Below are positions 51,314-60,041 of a stretch of DNA of 64,000 nucleotides, one piece after another; position 1 is the stretch's first letter; every line of letters begins with the position of its first letter. Source of the stretch: Parvularcula sp964556115 (GTDB lineage Bacteria; Pseudomonadota; Alphaproteobacteria; Caulobacterales; Parvularculaceae); contig CAZKVC010000011.1 in NCBI GenBank assembly GCA_964556115.1, positions 21,689 through 85,688 of the forward strand. Direction: 5' to 3'. The notes beneath the pieces are model-generated. The model searched no databases, was not told the DNA's origin, and was given only the letters and a program-made list of their open reading frames with translations. The position numbers were made by a program, and so were the translations under genes.

Positions 51314-52197
51314 TTGGTCTGATCCGCAACTTCGTCCTTGGCATCGCTGCGGCGCTGACCACGGCGGCTGCCCAGCCCCCCGAATTGCGCGGCGAACCGA
51401 TCGTGGTCGGCAAGAGCTACGCGCTGCCATCGGCGGTCTACGGCACCGACCAGGAAATCAACATCTATGTCCCCGAAGCGGAATGGGCGGAGAAACCCCT
51501 CCCGGTTCTCTACCTGATCGACGGCGGTCTCGAGCAGGATTTCCTCCATATCGCAGGGCTGTCCCAGCTGACCCTCGTGAACGGCGAGCGCCAGCCGATG
51601 ATCGTGGTTGGTATCAAGACCACCGACCGCTACCGGCAGCTCCTCCAGAAGCCGAAGGACCGCCGCTATCGGCGGGCCTTTCCCGAGCATGGCGGCGGGA
51701 TGAACGATTTCATCCGCTACCTGCGCGACGAGGTCATCCCCTTCGTCGAAAGCCAGCATCCGCCGGGCCGCCGCGTCCTGATGGGGGAAAGCCTTGCCGG
51801 GCATTTTGTGCTCGACGTGCTCCTGCGGCAGCCCGAGCTTTTCCACGACTATGTCGCTGTCAGTCCCAGCCTCTGGTGGGACGACCGCAGGCTCGCTGCC
51901 GAAGCGCCCGACCTCCTGGAAGAGTGGGATGCCGAGGTGCGGCGTCTCTATCTCACCATGGCTGACGAAGGCGGGACCATGCAGCTCGGCCTCGACGAGG
52001 TGCTGGCTGCCTTGCAGTCGAGCCAGCCCGCCGAGCTTCTCTGGACCTATGTCGACCGGCGGGACGAAGACACCCACGCCACCATCTATCACCACGCGGC
52101 AAGGGACGCCCTTCGCTGGCTCTTCGCGCTCTCCCATGAGCAGAGCGAGACAGCGCCCTGGTATCTCCGTCTCGGAGGCCAGCCGCCCGCCAACTGA
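51310..52197 (+). CDS. Exported alpha/beta-hydrolase esterase
   Basis: This 295-residue protein has a short signal peptide (LIRNFVLGIAAALTTAAA) and an IroE/Fes-like esterase fold. PVLYLIDGG (about 58-66) is followed by the nucleophile Ser in LMGESLAGHF (about 157-166). The His is probably in DTHATIYHHA (about 256-265), and an Asp lies on the DEGG/DRRDED region. It may cleave siderophore, choline or acyl esters; substrate unknown. The TTG start overlaps the yebC stop, which would couple the two. Confidence 0.8.
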   Translation: MIGLIRNFVLGIAAALTTAAAQPPELRGEPIVVGKSYALPSAVYGTDQEINIYVPEAEWAEKPLPVLYLIDGGLEQDFLHIAGLSQLTLVNGERQPMIVVGIKTTDRYRQLLQKPKDRRYRRAFPEHGGGMNDFIRYLRDEVIPFVESQHPPGRRVLMGESLAGHFVLDVLLRQPELFHDYVAVSPSLWWDDRRLAAEAPDLLEEWDAEVRRLYLTMADEGGTMQLGLDEVLAALQSSQPAELLWTYVDRRDEDTHATIYHHAARDALRWLFALSHEQSETAPWYLRLGGQPPAN

Positions 52198-52275
52198 AAA
52201 CTACACTTGTGGGCGACGGGATCATGCACTACATCGTTCCTCGATAAGGCATAGACGCCTTAGGAAGGAACCAAC

Positions 52276-53322
52276 ATGCGCTTCATCACCACCGCCCTCA
52301 CGGCGAGCCTTGCGACCCTTGCCAGCGCTTCGGCGCAGACCTTCGAAGGAGCCGACGAGATCGTCATCCGCGACTTCTTCGGCTCGGTCAGCCTCGAGAT
52401 TTCAGGCGACGCCCCGATGACCATCGCCCGTACCGGCGGCGAGCGAGGCGAACTCACGATCGAAGGCAACAGCAGCCGCGCCGTGATCGACGGCGGCCCG
52501 GAGATCGACAGCCGCGCCTGGCAGAAGTCCTATGAGAGCAAGCGCCGCTCGATGCGCACCCGCAGCAACTGGAAGAATGGCGAGGACGTGGTCTTCAACG
52601 CCATGCTCGAAGACCAGCCGAGCCTGACCATCTCCGCCCCCCGCGGCACCTCGGTCAGGATCGAGAACAGCGCCGTGCGGCTGATGGCCGAGGGCGATAC
52701 GAAACGCCTCGAGGTCGAGGACAACACCCATATCGTCGCCCGTTTCGGCGATATCGACGAAGCCGACATCGCGGTTCACGGCCGCGGCTACCTCGCCATG
52801 GGCGACGTGGCACAGGTGCTGGACGCGACCGTTCACGGCGCCGGCGACATCGTCTTCAAGAACGCAGGCGAGGCGGACCTGACGGTTCATGGCGCAGGCG
52901 ATATCGAGGGCCGGACCGTTCGCGGTGACCTCGAAGCAGAAGTCCATGGAGCGGGCGACATCGAGCTCGCCAGTATCCTGGGCAGCGCCGACATCAATAT
53001 CCACGGCGCCGGTGATATCGAGATCGAGGCCATTCGCGGGCCGCTCGACGCCTCCATCCATGGCTCCGGCGACATGGTGGTGGGCGAAGCGATGGGCACG
53101 ATCGACGCCTCGGTGAACGGCTCGGGCGACCTTTCGATCAACGGCGGCACCGCTGATCGGCTCGTTGCTTCGGTAAGAGGTTCGGGCAACTTCACCTTCG
53201 GCGGCACCGCCGGGGAAGCGCAGCTGACCTCGCAAGGCTCGGGCGGTATCAACGTCGCCAGGGTCGACGGGACCTTCCGCGTCAGCGGCAACAACATCAC
53301 CGTCGGCAGTAACGACCGCTGA
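52276..53322 (+). CDS. Secreted GIN-domain repeat protein
   Basis: This 348-residue protein has a signal peptide (ends ASASAQ), then a DUF2807/GIN-like beta-helix. Its core is a run of about 19-20-residue coils, each with a V/IHGAGDI or HGSGD/NGSGD turn (at least seven between residues 190 and 290). A second GIN-type gene is at 21861. Regular coils suggest a solenoid, perhaps a surface adhesin or envelope sensor. AAGGAACC precedes the ATG. Confidence 0.82.
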   Translation: MRFITTALTASLATLASASAQTFEGADEIVIRDFFGSVSLEISGDAPMTIARTGGERGELTIEGNSSRAVIDGGPEIDSRAWQKSYESKRRSMRTRSNWKNGEDVVFNAMLEDQPSLTISAPRGTSVRIENSAVRLMAEGDTKRLEVEDNTHIVARFGDIDEADIAVHGRGYLAMGDVAQVLDATVHGAGDIVFKNAGEADLTVHGAGDIEGRTVRGDLEAEVHGAGDIELASILGSADINIHGAGDIEIEAIRGPLDASIHGSGDMVVGEAMGTIDASVNGSGDLSINGGTADRLVASVRGSGNFTFGGTAGEAQLTSQGSGGINVARVDGTFRVSGNNITVGSNDR

Positions 53323-53488
53323 AAGGCGCAAGGCGCTTTGGCTGAATGAAGACGAAGAGAGCGGAAGCGCGCATCAAGGCCGCTTCCACTCCCGCCCCTT
53401 CTTGCCGCCGGGCCTCCTGCGTGCCAGAGGCTCAGCGCTCGACAACCGCGCCCGGCGCCAGGCGCACCGACCGACCAGAAGGCACGAC

Positions 53489-54055
53489 ATGAAAATCAAC
53501 GGCAACGAGATCCGCCCCGGCAACACCATCATGCATCAGGACACCCTGTGGCGCGCGGTGAAGGTCGACGCGGTCAAGCCCGGCAAGGGCCCTGCCTACG
53601 CGCAGGTCGAACTCAAGAACCTGATCGACGGCCGCAAGCTCAACGAGCGTTTCCGCAGCTCCGAAACCGTCGAGAAGGTCCGCCTTGAGCAGAAGGAACA
53701 CACCTTCCTTTATGCCGAAGGCGACATGCTGACTTTCATGGACGCTGAAAACTACGAACAGATCCAGATCGCCGAGGAGATGATCGGCGAGCAGCGGGCC
53801 TTCCTTCAGGACGGCATGGCTGTCGAGGTGGAAAGCCATGAAGGCCGCCCGATCGGCGTTGCCCTGCCTGAGCAGGTCACCCTGACCATTACCGAGACCG
53901 AACCCACGGTGAAGGGCCAGACGGCAAGCTCCTCCTACAAGCCCGCGGTTCTCGAGAACGGCCTTCGGATCATGGTGCCGCCGCATATCTCCGCAGATAC
54001 GGCCGTCATCGTGAACACCCAGACGATGGAATATGTGAAGCGCGCCGAGAGCTGA
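53489..54055 (+). CDS. efp: Elongation factor P
   Basis: This 188-residue translation factor rescues ribosomes stalled at polyproline. It has three beta-barrel domains; the loop KPGKGPAY holds the modifiable Lys33, the EpmA-type lysyl-loop form rather than the Arg rhamnosylation form. The C-terminal IMVPPHISADTAVIVNT region matches domain III. No epmA or epmB gene is adjacent. A hairpin GGAAGCG/CGCTTCC (53363-53369/53381-53387) lies in the preceding 166-bp gap. Confidence 0.95.
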   Translation: MKINGNEIRPGNTIMHQDTLWRAVKVDAVKPGKGPAYAQVELKNLIDGRKLNERFRSSETVEKVRLEQKEHTFLYAEGDMLTFMDAENYEQIQIAEEMIGEQRAFLQDGMAVEVESHEGRPIGVALPEQVTLTITETEPTVKGQTASSSYKPAVLENGLRIMVPPHISADTAVIVNTQTMEYVKRAES

Positions 54056-54132
54056 GCTGCGGCGCCCAATTCCGTTCCTCCCGGTTTCGTGATAGACAGC
54101 GGGCCGGGTGGTAATGGAAAAGGGGAGCAACG

Positions 54133-54552
54133 ATGACCGTTCTGGCCATCGCTCTGGTCTTGGGAGCACTTCAGAACAGTCCTGGTCCGGTGATCGTCGA
54201 AGAGACGCTTCCCTCGATCGAGGATCTGTCCTTTCCCAAACTTACCGGTGATTTCGACGGGGACGGCGAGACCGACCAAGCGGCCGCCCGGCAGGGCAAC
54301 CGCGGCGTCGAAGTCGCGCTCACCCTTTCGGGCGAGGACGTTCTCTTCACCGAGGCGCTGGGCGCGGCTTCGCTGAAAGAGGTCTCCTGGCAGGCCGTAT
54401 CCTTCGATGATCTTGGCGAGCTTTGCGGCGCGCCTGTCGGGTGCGGCTTTCCCGAACCCCGCCGCGACGCGATCCTCGTGGACCTGAGGGACGGCGACAG
54501 CTTTCTTCTGGTCTGGGAAGAAGGCGCGCTGGAAACCGTCTTTCTGGACTGA
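54133..54552 (+). CDS. Hypothetical protein with FG-GAP-like motif
   Basis: This 139-residue protein has a hydrophobic N-terminus that may be a signal. GDFDGDGETDQAAAR (about 39-53) resembles the calcium-binding FG-GAP loop (DxDGDG). Two Cys (CGAPVGC) may form a disulfide. It is probably exported. It is 77 bp downstream of efp. Function unknown. Confidence 0.6.
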   Translation: MTVLAIALVLGALQNSPGPVIVEETLPSIEDLSFPKLTGDFDGDGETDQAAARQGNRGVEVALTLSGEDVLFTEALGAASLKEVSWQAVSFDDLGELCGAPVGCGFPEPRRDAILVDLRDGDSFLLVWEEGALETVFLD

Positions 54553-54794
54553 TGGACCCGCTGCGCGAAACCGCAGTTTCTTTTTCCCCTTTCCCAATCA
54601 TTAAAGTCTGGGCAAAGTCGAGGAGCGTGCCCATCTGATCGGTGAGGATGACAACCCTTGGGGCGAGGGTGAGCAAAGGCAGGACGATGAGCGGCAGGGC
54701 ATTCGGAACGACCGAACTGGCTGGCGCTCAATTGGCGGCATTGCAGTTGAGCGGTGCGGACAAGTCTTTGCAAAGAGGAAGAAAGAGGCTGTCC

Positions 54795-55202
54795 ATGTTC
54801 ACGATGTTCCCGCTCTTGACGCTGAGCCTGCTGCTTTACGCAGGGCTATCCGCCGCGCTGGGGCCCGGCTGGGTCGATCACGAATTTCCGCCGATCACGA
54901 TGATTTCGGGGCAGGACTGGATCATCTCGGGCGGCGACATCTTCCTGACCGGGTCACTGTTCTTCCTCCTTATCGAGATCCTCCGGGCGACCCAGACGGG
55001 GACGGAGAGCATCTTCAACCACGTCTTCTCCGCGCTCCTGTTCATCGCGTGCTTTGCCTGCTTCCTGATCGTTCCGCGCTTTGGCACGTCGACATTCTTT
55101 CTCCTGACGCTGATGACCTTCATGGACTTCATGGCGGGCTTCATTGTGACGACGCTGGCCGCGCGACGGGACTTCGGCGTCAGCGGGGGGCTCAGTTCCT
55201 GA
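54795..55202 (+). CDS. Multi-pass membrane protein, unknown
   Basis: The protein is about 135 residues from the ATG at 54795. Hydrophobic segments (LLTLSLLLYAGLSAAL, IFLTGSLFFLLIEIL, FSALLFIACFACFLIV, FFLLTLMTFMDFMAGFIVTTL) suggest four helices. Earlier in-frame ATGs at 54642 and 54687 would add a polar leader that seems less likely. AGAGG lies near the chosen start. No family recognised. Confidence 0.6.
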   Translation: MFTMFPLLTLSLLLYAGLSAALGPGWVDHEFPPITMISGQDWIISGGDIFLTGSLFFLLIEILRATQTGTESIFNHVFSALLFIACFACFLIVPRFGTSTFFLLTLMTFMDFMAGFIVTTLAARRDFGVSGGLSS

Positions 55203-55313
55203 CGGGTTCTTCGCAACCCTTTGGAAACTTGCGCTTTAGCGTTTCTTCACGCTGATTGTTTAGGTCCTCCTCAGGGCCTCGATGAATGGGGTCTGGTTTG
55301 AGGATCGGGTTTC

Positions 55314-57032
55314 ATGTCGTCGAAGCTTTTGCCTTCTGTTGGTCCGGATACGGTTCGTTTCGCTCTCGAGGCAGCGGGTCAAGCGATGTTCGAGCTCGAT
55401 CCGTCGACAGGCTCGGTGAACTGGGCCGATCCGAAACAGGCGGGCGAGATCCTCGGCCTCGACAGCGAAGCCTCGTCCTCGAGCTATGATTCCCTGATCG
55501 CCTCGGTCGCGCCCGAAGAGGCCGCAACCCGGCAAGCTGCCATCGCGGCTGCGAAAAGCGAAGGCCGCTCCTACACCGTCGAATTCCGGACCGGGGACTA
55601 TGCCGACGAGACCCGCTGGTTCGAGGAGCGCGGCACCTGGATGACCCTTGGCGACCGTCAGTTGCTGGTCGGTGTCGTGCGCCGTATTGACGGCCAGAAG
55701 AAACGTGAAGCGCAACTCTCCTATCTCGCAGCCCATGACGAGCTGACCGGCCATCTCAACCGTGGACGGACGAAGGAGAAGCTCAACGAGGCCATCGACC
55801 GCGCCGGCCACGGCGAAGGCTCCGCCTTCTATCTGATCGGTATCGACAATGTCGGCGGCATCAATGTCAGCTTCGGTTTCGACGCGGCCGACGAAGTGAT
55901 CGCGGCGGTGGCTCAGCGGATGAAGCCGCTTCTTGGTGACGACTGCACCATCGGGCGGGTGGCCGGAACGAAGTTCGGCCTCATCGCGCCCGGCCGCTCG
56001 CCCGAGGCGATCCGTGCACGGTCGGTCAGTATCTTGAACGCCGTCCGCGAGGAAGTCATCAGGACCAGAAGCGGCGCTATCGCCGCCTCGGTCTGCCTCG
56101 GCGTCGTCCCCCTTTCCGCCGAGATGAGCGTCGCCGACGTCGCCATGGCCAGGGCGGAAGCGGCCCTCGACCAGGCACGGCGCAGCGGCCCTTCGAGCTG
56201 GTCGATCTTCAGCGAGATGACGGACCCCGTCTCCCTGCGCCACCGCGACACGGAGATGTCGGACCTGATCCTGACGGCACTGAACGACCGCCGAGTCACC
56301 GTCGCCTTCCAGCCGATCGTTCCTGACGTCGATGCGCCGCGGCGCAAATATGAGTGCCTTATCCGGCTGAACAACGACCGCGGCGAGGAGATCTCGGCGC
56401 CGAATTTCATTGCGGCGGCTGAGCGTCTGGGGCTCATCCACCTTCTTGACCGCAGGGTTCTCGAACTGGCCACCATCGCGTTGGGGCGCGAGCCGGATCT
56501 CGAGCTTGCGGTGAATGTCTCCTGGGAAACCGTGAAGGATCCAGTGTGGGCGGACGGCTATATCGGCCATATCCGCGCCAATGCGCACCTTGCCGACCGA
56601 CTGACCGTCGAGCTGACCGAAACCCGGATCGTCGATGCAATCGAAGCGTCCGAAGAGTTCGTCTCGCGCATCAAGGCGCTGGGCGCATCCTTCGCTCTTG
56701 ACGATTTCGGCGCGGGCTACACTTCGTTCCGGAACCTCAAGGCGCTGGACATCGACATCCTGAAGATCGACGGCTCCTTCATCACCGGCCTCGCCCAAAG
56801 CCGCGAGAACCAGCTTTTCGTGCGGACACTGATCGACCTCGCCCGGAACTTCGGCATGAAGACGGTGGCGGAGTGGGTGGACAACGAAAACGACGCCCGC
56901 ATCCTGAAGGCGCTGGGTGTCGACTTCCTGCAGGGCTTCTTCATCGCCCGCCCCGAACGCCGGCCCGAATGGACCGACCGCACGGGTGACGGTTGTCAGG
57001 ACGACAAGCGGATCCAGTCTCCCGCTTCCTGA
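55314..57032 (+). CDS. PAS-GGDEF(degenerate)-EAL cyclic-di-GMP phosphodiesterase
   Basis: This 572-residue signalling protein has a PAS-like sensor (about 10-130), then a GGDEF domain whose signature is replaced by VAGTKFG (about 217-223), so it should not make c-di-GMP. A C-terminal EAL domain follows. The EAL site keeps its acidic residues: ECLIRL, NVSWE, ELTETR, DDFGAGYTSF, LKIDGSF, AEWVDN and QGFF. The enzyme is therefore predicted to hydrolyse c-di-GMP, with the GGDEF domain perhaps regulatory. No transmembrane helix is seen. Its end overlaps the convergent hydrolase by 37 bp. Confidence 0.88.
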   Translation: MSSKLLPSVGPDTVRFALEAAGQAMFELDPSTGSVNWADPKQAGEILGLDSEASSSSYDSLIASVAPEEAATRQAAIAAAKSEGRSYTVEFRTGDYADETRWFEERGTWMTLGDRQLLVGVVRRIDGQKKREAQLSYLAAHDELTGHLNRGRTKEKLNEAIDRAGHGEGSAFYLIGIDNVGGINVSFGFDAADEVIAAVAQRMKPLLGDDCTIGRVAGTKFGLIAPGRSPEAIRARSVSILNAVREEVIRTRSGAIAASVCLGVVPLSAEMSVADVAMARAEAALDQARRSGPSSWSIFSEMTDPVSLRHRDTEMSDLILTALNDRRVTVAFQPIVPDVDAPRRKYECLIRLNNDRGEEISAPNFIAAAERLGLIHLLDRRVLELATIALGREPDLELAVNVSWETVKDPVWADGYIGHIRANAHLADRLTVELTETRIVDAIEASEEFVSRIKALGASFALDDFGAGYTSFRNLKALDIDILKIDGSFITGLAQSRENQLFVRTLIDLARNFGMKTVAEWVDNENDARILKALGVDFLQGFFIARPERRPEWTDRTGDGCQDDKRIQSPAS

Positions 57033-57835
57033 ACCGACGCCAGACCCGGCCCGAAGACTGGGGCGAAGAGCTCTTCGAGATGAAAGCCCTGCCGCGTCCG
57101 CAGGGTCAGCCGCGCTCCGCTGCGCGCGGCCCGATCGCAGAAGACGAGCGTGTCATCGCGCAGGACTTCTTCCGTTCCCACCGACAAATAGGTTTCGGGC
57201 AACCGGCTGAGGTCCTGAAGGATGAGGGTCTGGTCCGGATCGTCCGGCCTGACGGTACCGAAGGTGAGACGAGCAAGTTCCTCATCCGCATCAGGATCGT
57301 TCATCGCATCCCTGCCGGCCATCGCCTTGCGGCTTTCGCTCAAAGAGGCGTCCCGCAGAGTGTTGGGTGAGAACGCAGCCACGCGGCCCACTTCTTCTGC
57401 CTCAAGGGCAAGGCGAAGGGCGAGATGACCGCCAGCGCTGTCACCGGCGAGGGTGATGGGTTGCCGGTAGCGCGCATGAAGAGCGTTGAGTGCATGGCGC
57501 CCGGCATCGAGTTGGGCGGGCCACGGACGTTCTGGCGCCAGCGGCAGGTTGATCGCAAGGACGTCCTGACGCGCGCTCGACGCGAGGGCTGAGCAGAGGC
57601 CCCGGTGGGTCGCCGGGCTACCGAAGACATAACCGCCGCCGTGGAAATAGAGGATCGGCGCGCCGCCCTTTTGGCCGAAGAGCCGTCCGGCGTAGCCCTC
57701 GCCGCTCACCGCCCCGCCAGGGGGCGCCTTGGACCACGCGATCTCCGTCAGCTCACGGAAAGCCGCGCGCATCTGGTCAGGCTCGCCCTCCAGGGGGTGA
57801 GCCGCGATATGGTCTTCGAGTTCCCGGCGGTTCAC
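56996..57835 (-). CDS. HSL-family alpha/beta-hydrolase
   Basis: This protein of about 279 residues has the oxyanion motif YFHGGGYVFGS and the nucleophile Ser in LAGDSAGGHLA. The His is likely in GFHLEEL near the C-terminus. Members are carboxylesterases or lipases. The GTG at 57835 overlaps the kdsB stop (GTGA), so it is coupled to the galE-like/vanZ-like/kdsB genes. The longer frame to 57916 runs into kdsB and is not used. Substrate unknown. Confidence 0.85.
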   Translation of the reverse strand: MNRRELEDHIAAHPLEGEPDQMRAAFRELTEIAWSKAPPGGAVSGEGYAGRLFGQKGGAPILYFHGGGYVFGSPATHRGLCSALASSARQDVLAINLPLAPERPWPAQLDAGRHALNALHARYRQPITLAGDSAGGHLALRLALEAEEVGRVAAFSPNTLRDASLSESRKAMAGRDAMNDPDADEELARLTFGTVRPDDPDQTLILQDLSRLPETYLSVGTEEVLRDDTLVFCDRAARSGARLTLRTRQGFHLEELFAPVFGPGLASVQEAGDWIRLSS

Positions 57836-58578
57836 CGCTTCAAGCGCGCCAGGAAGGCGTCGTAGTCTTCGCGCGTGTCGATGCCCGTGCTGGCGCGCGG
57901 GACCTCGAAGATGCAAATCTCTTCCCCCGCTTCGAGGGCGCGGAGCTGCTCCAGGCTTTCGGTCTTCTCGAGGTCGGACGGCGCCATCGAGGCGAAGCGC
58001 TGCAGGTTCTGCGGCGAGAAGGCGTAGAGGCCCAAATGCAGCTTCGGCCGGTGCTGCCGCGTGCGCGGGAACGGCATCTGCGAGCGGGAGAAATAGAGCG
58101 CTTTTTCGCCAGCGCCGCGGCCTTTCGTCGTGACGACCTTGACCGTGTTGGGATTGGTCGGGTCGAGATCATCCGGGAACGGACAGCAGAGGGTCGAGAT
58201 GAAGGGCGCGGCGGCTGCGTCACCTGAGGCGTCGAGATGCCCGTCGATCAAGGTCCTGATCGAGGAGGGGTCAATCTCTGGCTCGTCGCCCTGGCAGTTG
58301 ACGACCACACTCGCCTCGCGGCCCCGGGCGGCTTCCGCGACGCGAACGGTACCGGACTGGTGGGCGGGGTCGGTCATCACGACCTCCGCCCCGAAATTCC
58401 GCGCTGCTCTTGCGATCCGCTCGTCGTCGGCAGCGATGAGAAGGTCGCACCCTTCGACCGCGCGGCAGGCTTCCCATGTGTGCTGAACCATCGGCTTGCC
58501 GCTCTCGGCAAGGAGCATCTTGCCGGGCAGCCGCTCGGAGGCGAACCGCGCGGGGATGATGATCAGCGGTCGGCTCAT
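57832..58578 (-). CDS. kdsB: CMP-Kdo synthetase (3-deoxy-manno-octulosonate cytidylyltransferase)
   Basis: This 248-residue enzyme activates Kdo with CTP for lipopolysaccharide core assembly. Family motifs are IPARFASERLPGKML (about 8-22) near the start, VVNCQGDEPEI (about 93-103) and LHLGLYAFSPQNL. It overlaps the VanZ-like gene by 4 nt and the hydrolase by 4 nt, forming one tightly packed operon. Confidence 0.93.
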   Translation of the reverse strand: MSRPLIIIPARFASERLPGKMLLAESGKPMVQHTWEACRAVEGCDLLIAADDERIARAARNFGAEVVMTDPAHQSGTVRVAEAARGREASVVVNCQGDEPEIDPSSIRTLIDGHLDASGDAAAAPFISTLCCPFPDDLDPTNPNTVKVVTTKGRGAGEKALYFSRSQMPFPRTRQHRPKLHLGLYAFSPQNLQRFASMAPSDLEKTESLEQLRALEAGEEICIFEVPRASTGIDTREDYDAFLARLKR

Positions 58579-58985
58579 CGGGTGGCCCTTTCAAAACTGA
58601 CGAGAAGAATAGCGCAGATCAGGCCGAGGCCCACCCCCGAGCCGTTCGCGACAAGGTCAGCCAATGACGGCGAGCGGTCGGGCACGAAGCTCTGCAGGGC
58701 TTCAAAGATGCCCCCGCAGGCAAAAGCGATGAGAACCGGCGGAGCGATACCGCGCCTGTGCTCGAAACCGAAGACGGCCGCCGCGGTCAGCACGCAATAG
58801 GCAATGGCATGGCCTATCTTGTCCGCAGCATCGGGGTCGCCGAGGATGATCTCCGCCAGAGGGGAAAGGTATCGAATGAACCCGCCCTCGGATTGAGGGT
58901 CGCCGGGCACAAGCGAGAGATAGGCGATGAGGGCGAAAATCGGCAGGCAGGACCAGCGTGCGAGCCTTCTCAGCGATGAGATCAC
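58575..58985 (-). CDS. VanZ-like membrane protein
   Basis: This 136-residue protein has about four hydrophobic segments. LSLVPGDPQSEGG, DKIGHAIAYCVLTAAAVFGF and IFEALQSFVPDRSPSLADLVANGSG match the VanZ-like family layout, including the HaiaY and P-xR-x3-DlvaN-x-x-G pattern. The GTG at 58985 overlaps the upstream stop (GTGA). VanZ-like proteins are linked to antibiotic tolerance in some bacteria, but most have unknown roles. Confidence 0.8.
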   Translation of the reverse strand: MISSLRRLARWSCLPIFALIAYLSLVPGDPQSEGGFIRYLSPLAEIILGDPDAADKIGHAIAYCVLTAAAVFGFEHRRGIAPPVLIAFACGGIFEALQSFVPDRSPSLADLVANGSGVGLGLICAILLVSFERATR

Positions 58986-59956
58986 GACGCCGGCAACGCC
59001 ATCTGCTGGCGTTCCCGGTCCATCGCGGTCCTGATGATGAGATCGAGATCGTTGAACATCGGCCGCCAGCCCAGAACCGACCTGATGGCTGCCGTGTCGG
59101 CGATGAGCTGCGGGGGATCGCCGGCGCGGCGTCCCTCGACCACCGTGGGAAGGGGGTGGCCGAGAACCCGCTCTACCGAACGGACGACATCGAGGACCGA
59201 AGCGCCTTCGCCATAGCCGCAATTGAGGGTCATCGACCGCCCGCCCCCACGAAGATGCTCGATCATGTCCACATGGGCGGAGGCCACGTCAGCGACATGG
59301 ACATAGTCCCTGATCGGCGTGCCGTCCGGGGTCGGATAGTCATCGCCATAGATGCGCAACGGCCCTTCGCGGAGGCCAAGGGCAATATGGACCGCCGCCG
59401 TGATCAGGTGCTTCGGCGCATCCGAAGCGCCCGCGCGGCCGATGGGGTCGGCGCCTGCGGCGTTGAAATATCTGAGGATCGCGAAGGGCAGCGCGTTGCC
59501 CCGGCAGACCTCTGCCGTCATGCGCTCCGCTGCCGCCGCCGCTGCGCCGAGGGGGGAGATCGGCGAGAGCCTTGCGTTCTCGGGTACCGGCACACGCTCG
59601 GGTATGCCGTAGACGGAGGCCGTGGAGGAAAGAAGGAAGCTTCGCGCACCGCCCTCCGCCGATGCACGCAACACCCCCATGAGGGGGAGGAGGACCGTCT
59701 CGAACGCGTCCAGGGGGTCCTTCAGCGATCGCGCCACCGTTCCGCGGTCGGGCAGGTGAATGACATCGCGCACGCCCGCGTTCTGAAACGCCTCGCGGAC
59801 CTGGTCCGCCGAGCTGAGGTCGAGCTTGATGATCGAATTGTGGGTTTCGCTCTCCGGCCCATCAAAGCCCTGAAAGTCGAGGCCCCGTTCGCCGAGCGCG
59901 AGAAGCAACTGGCGGCCTTCATAGCTCGCGGCACCGACGACGGCGATTGTGCTCAT
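58982..59956 (-). CDS. GalE-like epimerase-fold protein lacking catalytic Tyr and Lys
   Basis: This 324-residue protein of the extended-SDR GalE family has the cofactor region VVGAASYEGRQ, SSTASVYG (about 111-118), LRYFNAAGADPIGR (about 161-174) and DYPTPDGTPIRDYVHVADVA (about 204-223), as in UDP-glucose 4-epimerase. At the active site GalE has P-Y-G-x-x-K; here the segment reads SPLGAAAAAAERM, so both Tyr and Lys are replaced. Epimerase activity is therefore doubtful. It heads the operon with VanZ-like, kdsB and hydrolase. It may be a binding or regulatory relative. Confidence 0.8.
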   Translation of the reverse strand: MSTIAVVGAASYEGRQLLLALGERGLDFQGFDGPESETHNSIIKLDLSSADQVREAFQNAGVRDVIHLPDRGTVARSLKDPLDAFETVLLPLMGVLRASAEGGARSFLLSSTASVYGIPERVPVPENARLSPISPLGAAAAAAERMTAEVCRGNALPFAILRYFNAAGADPIGRAGASDAPKHLITAAVHIALGLREGPLRIYGDDYPTPDGTPIRDYVHVADVASAHVDMIEHLRGGGRSMTLNCGYGEGASVLDVVRSVERVLGHPLPTVVEGRRAGDPPQLIADTAAIRSVLGWRPMFNDLDLIIRTAMDRERQQMALPAS

Positions 59957-60041
59957 GGGCGGGATCCCGGAAGGGCAGAGATGATCGCCCCGGTGTTTGC
60001 GCCGCCTCGCCCGCCGGTCAAGGCGAAAAGGCGTCAGACAC

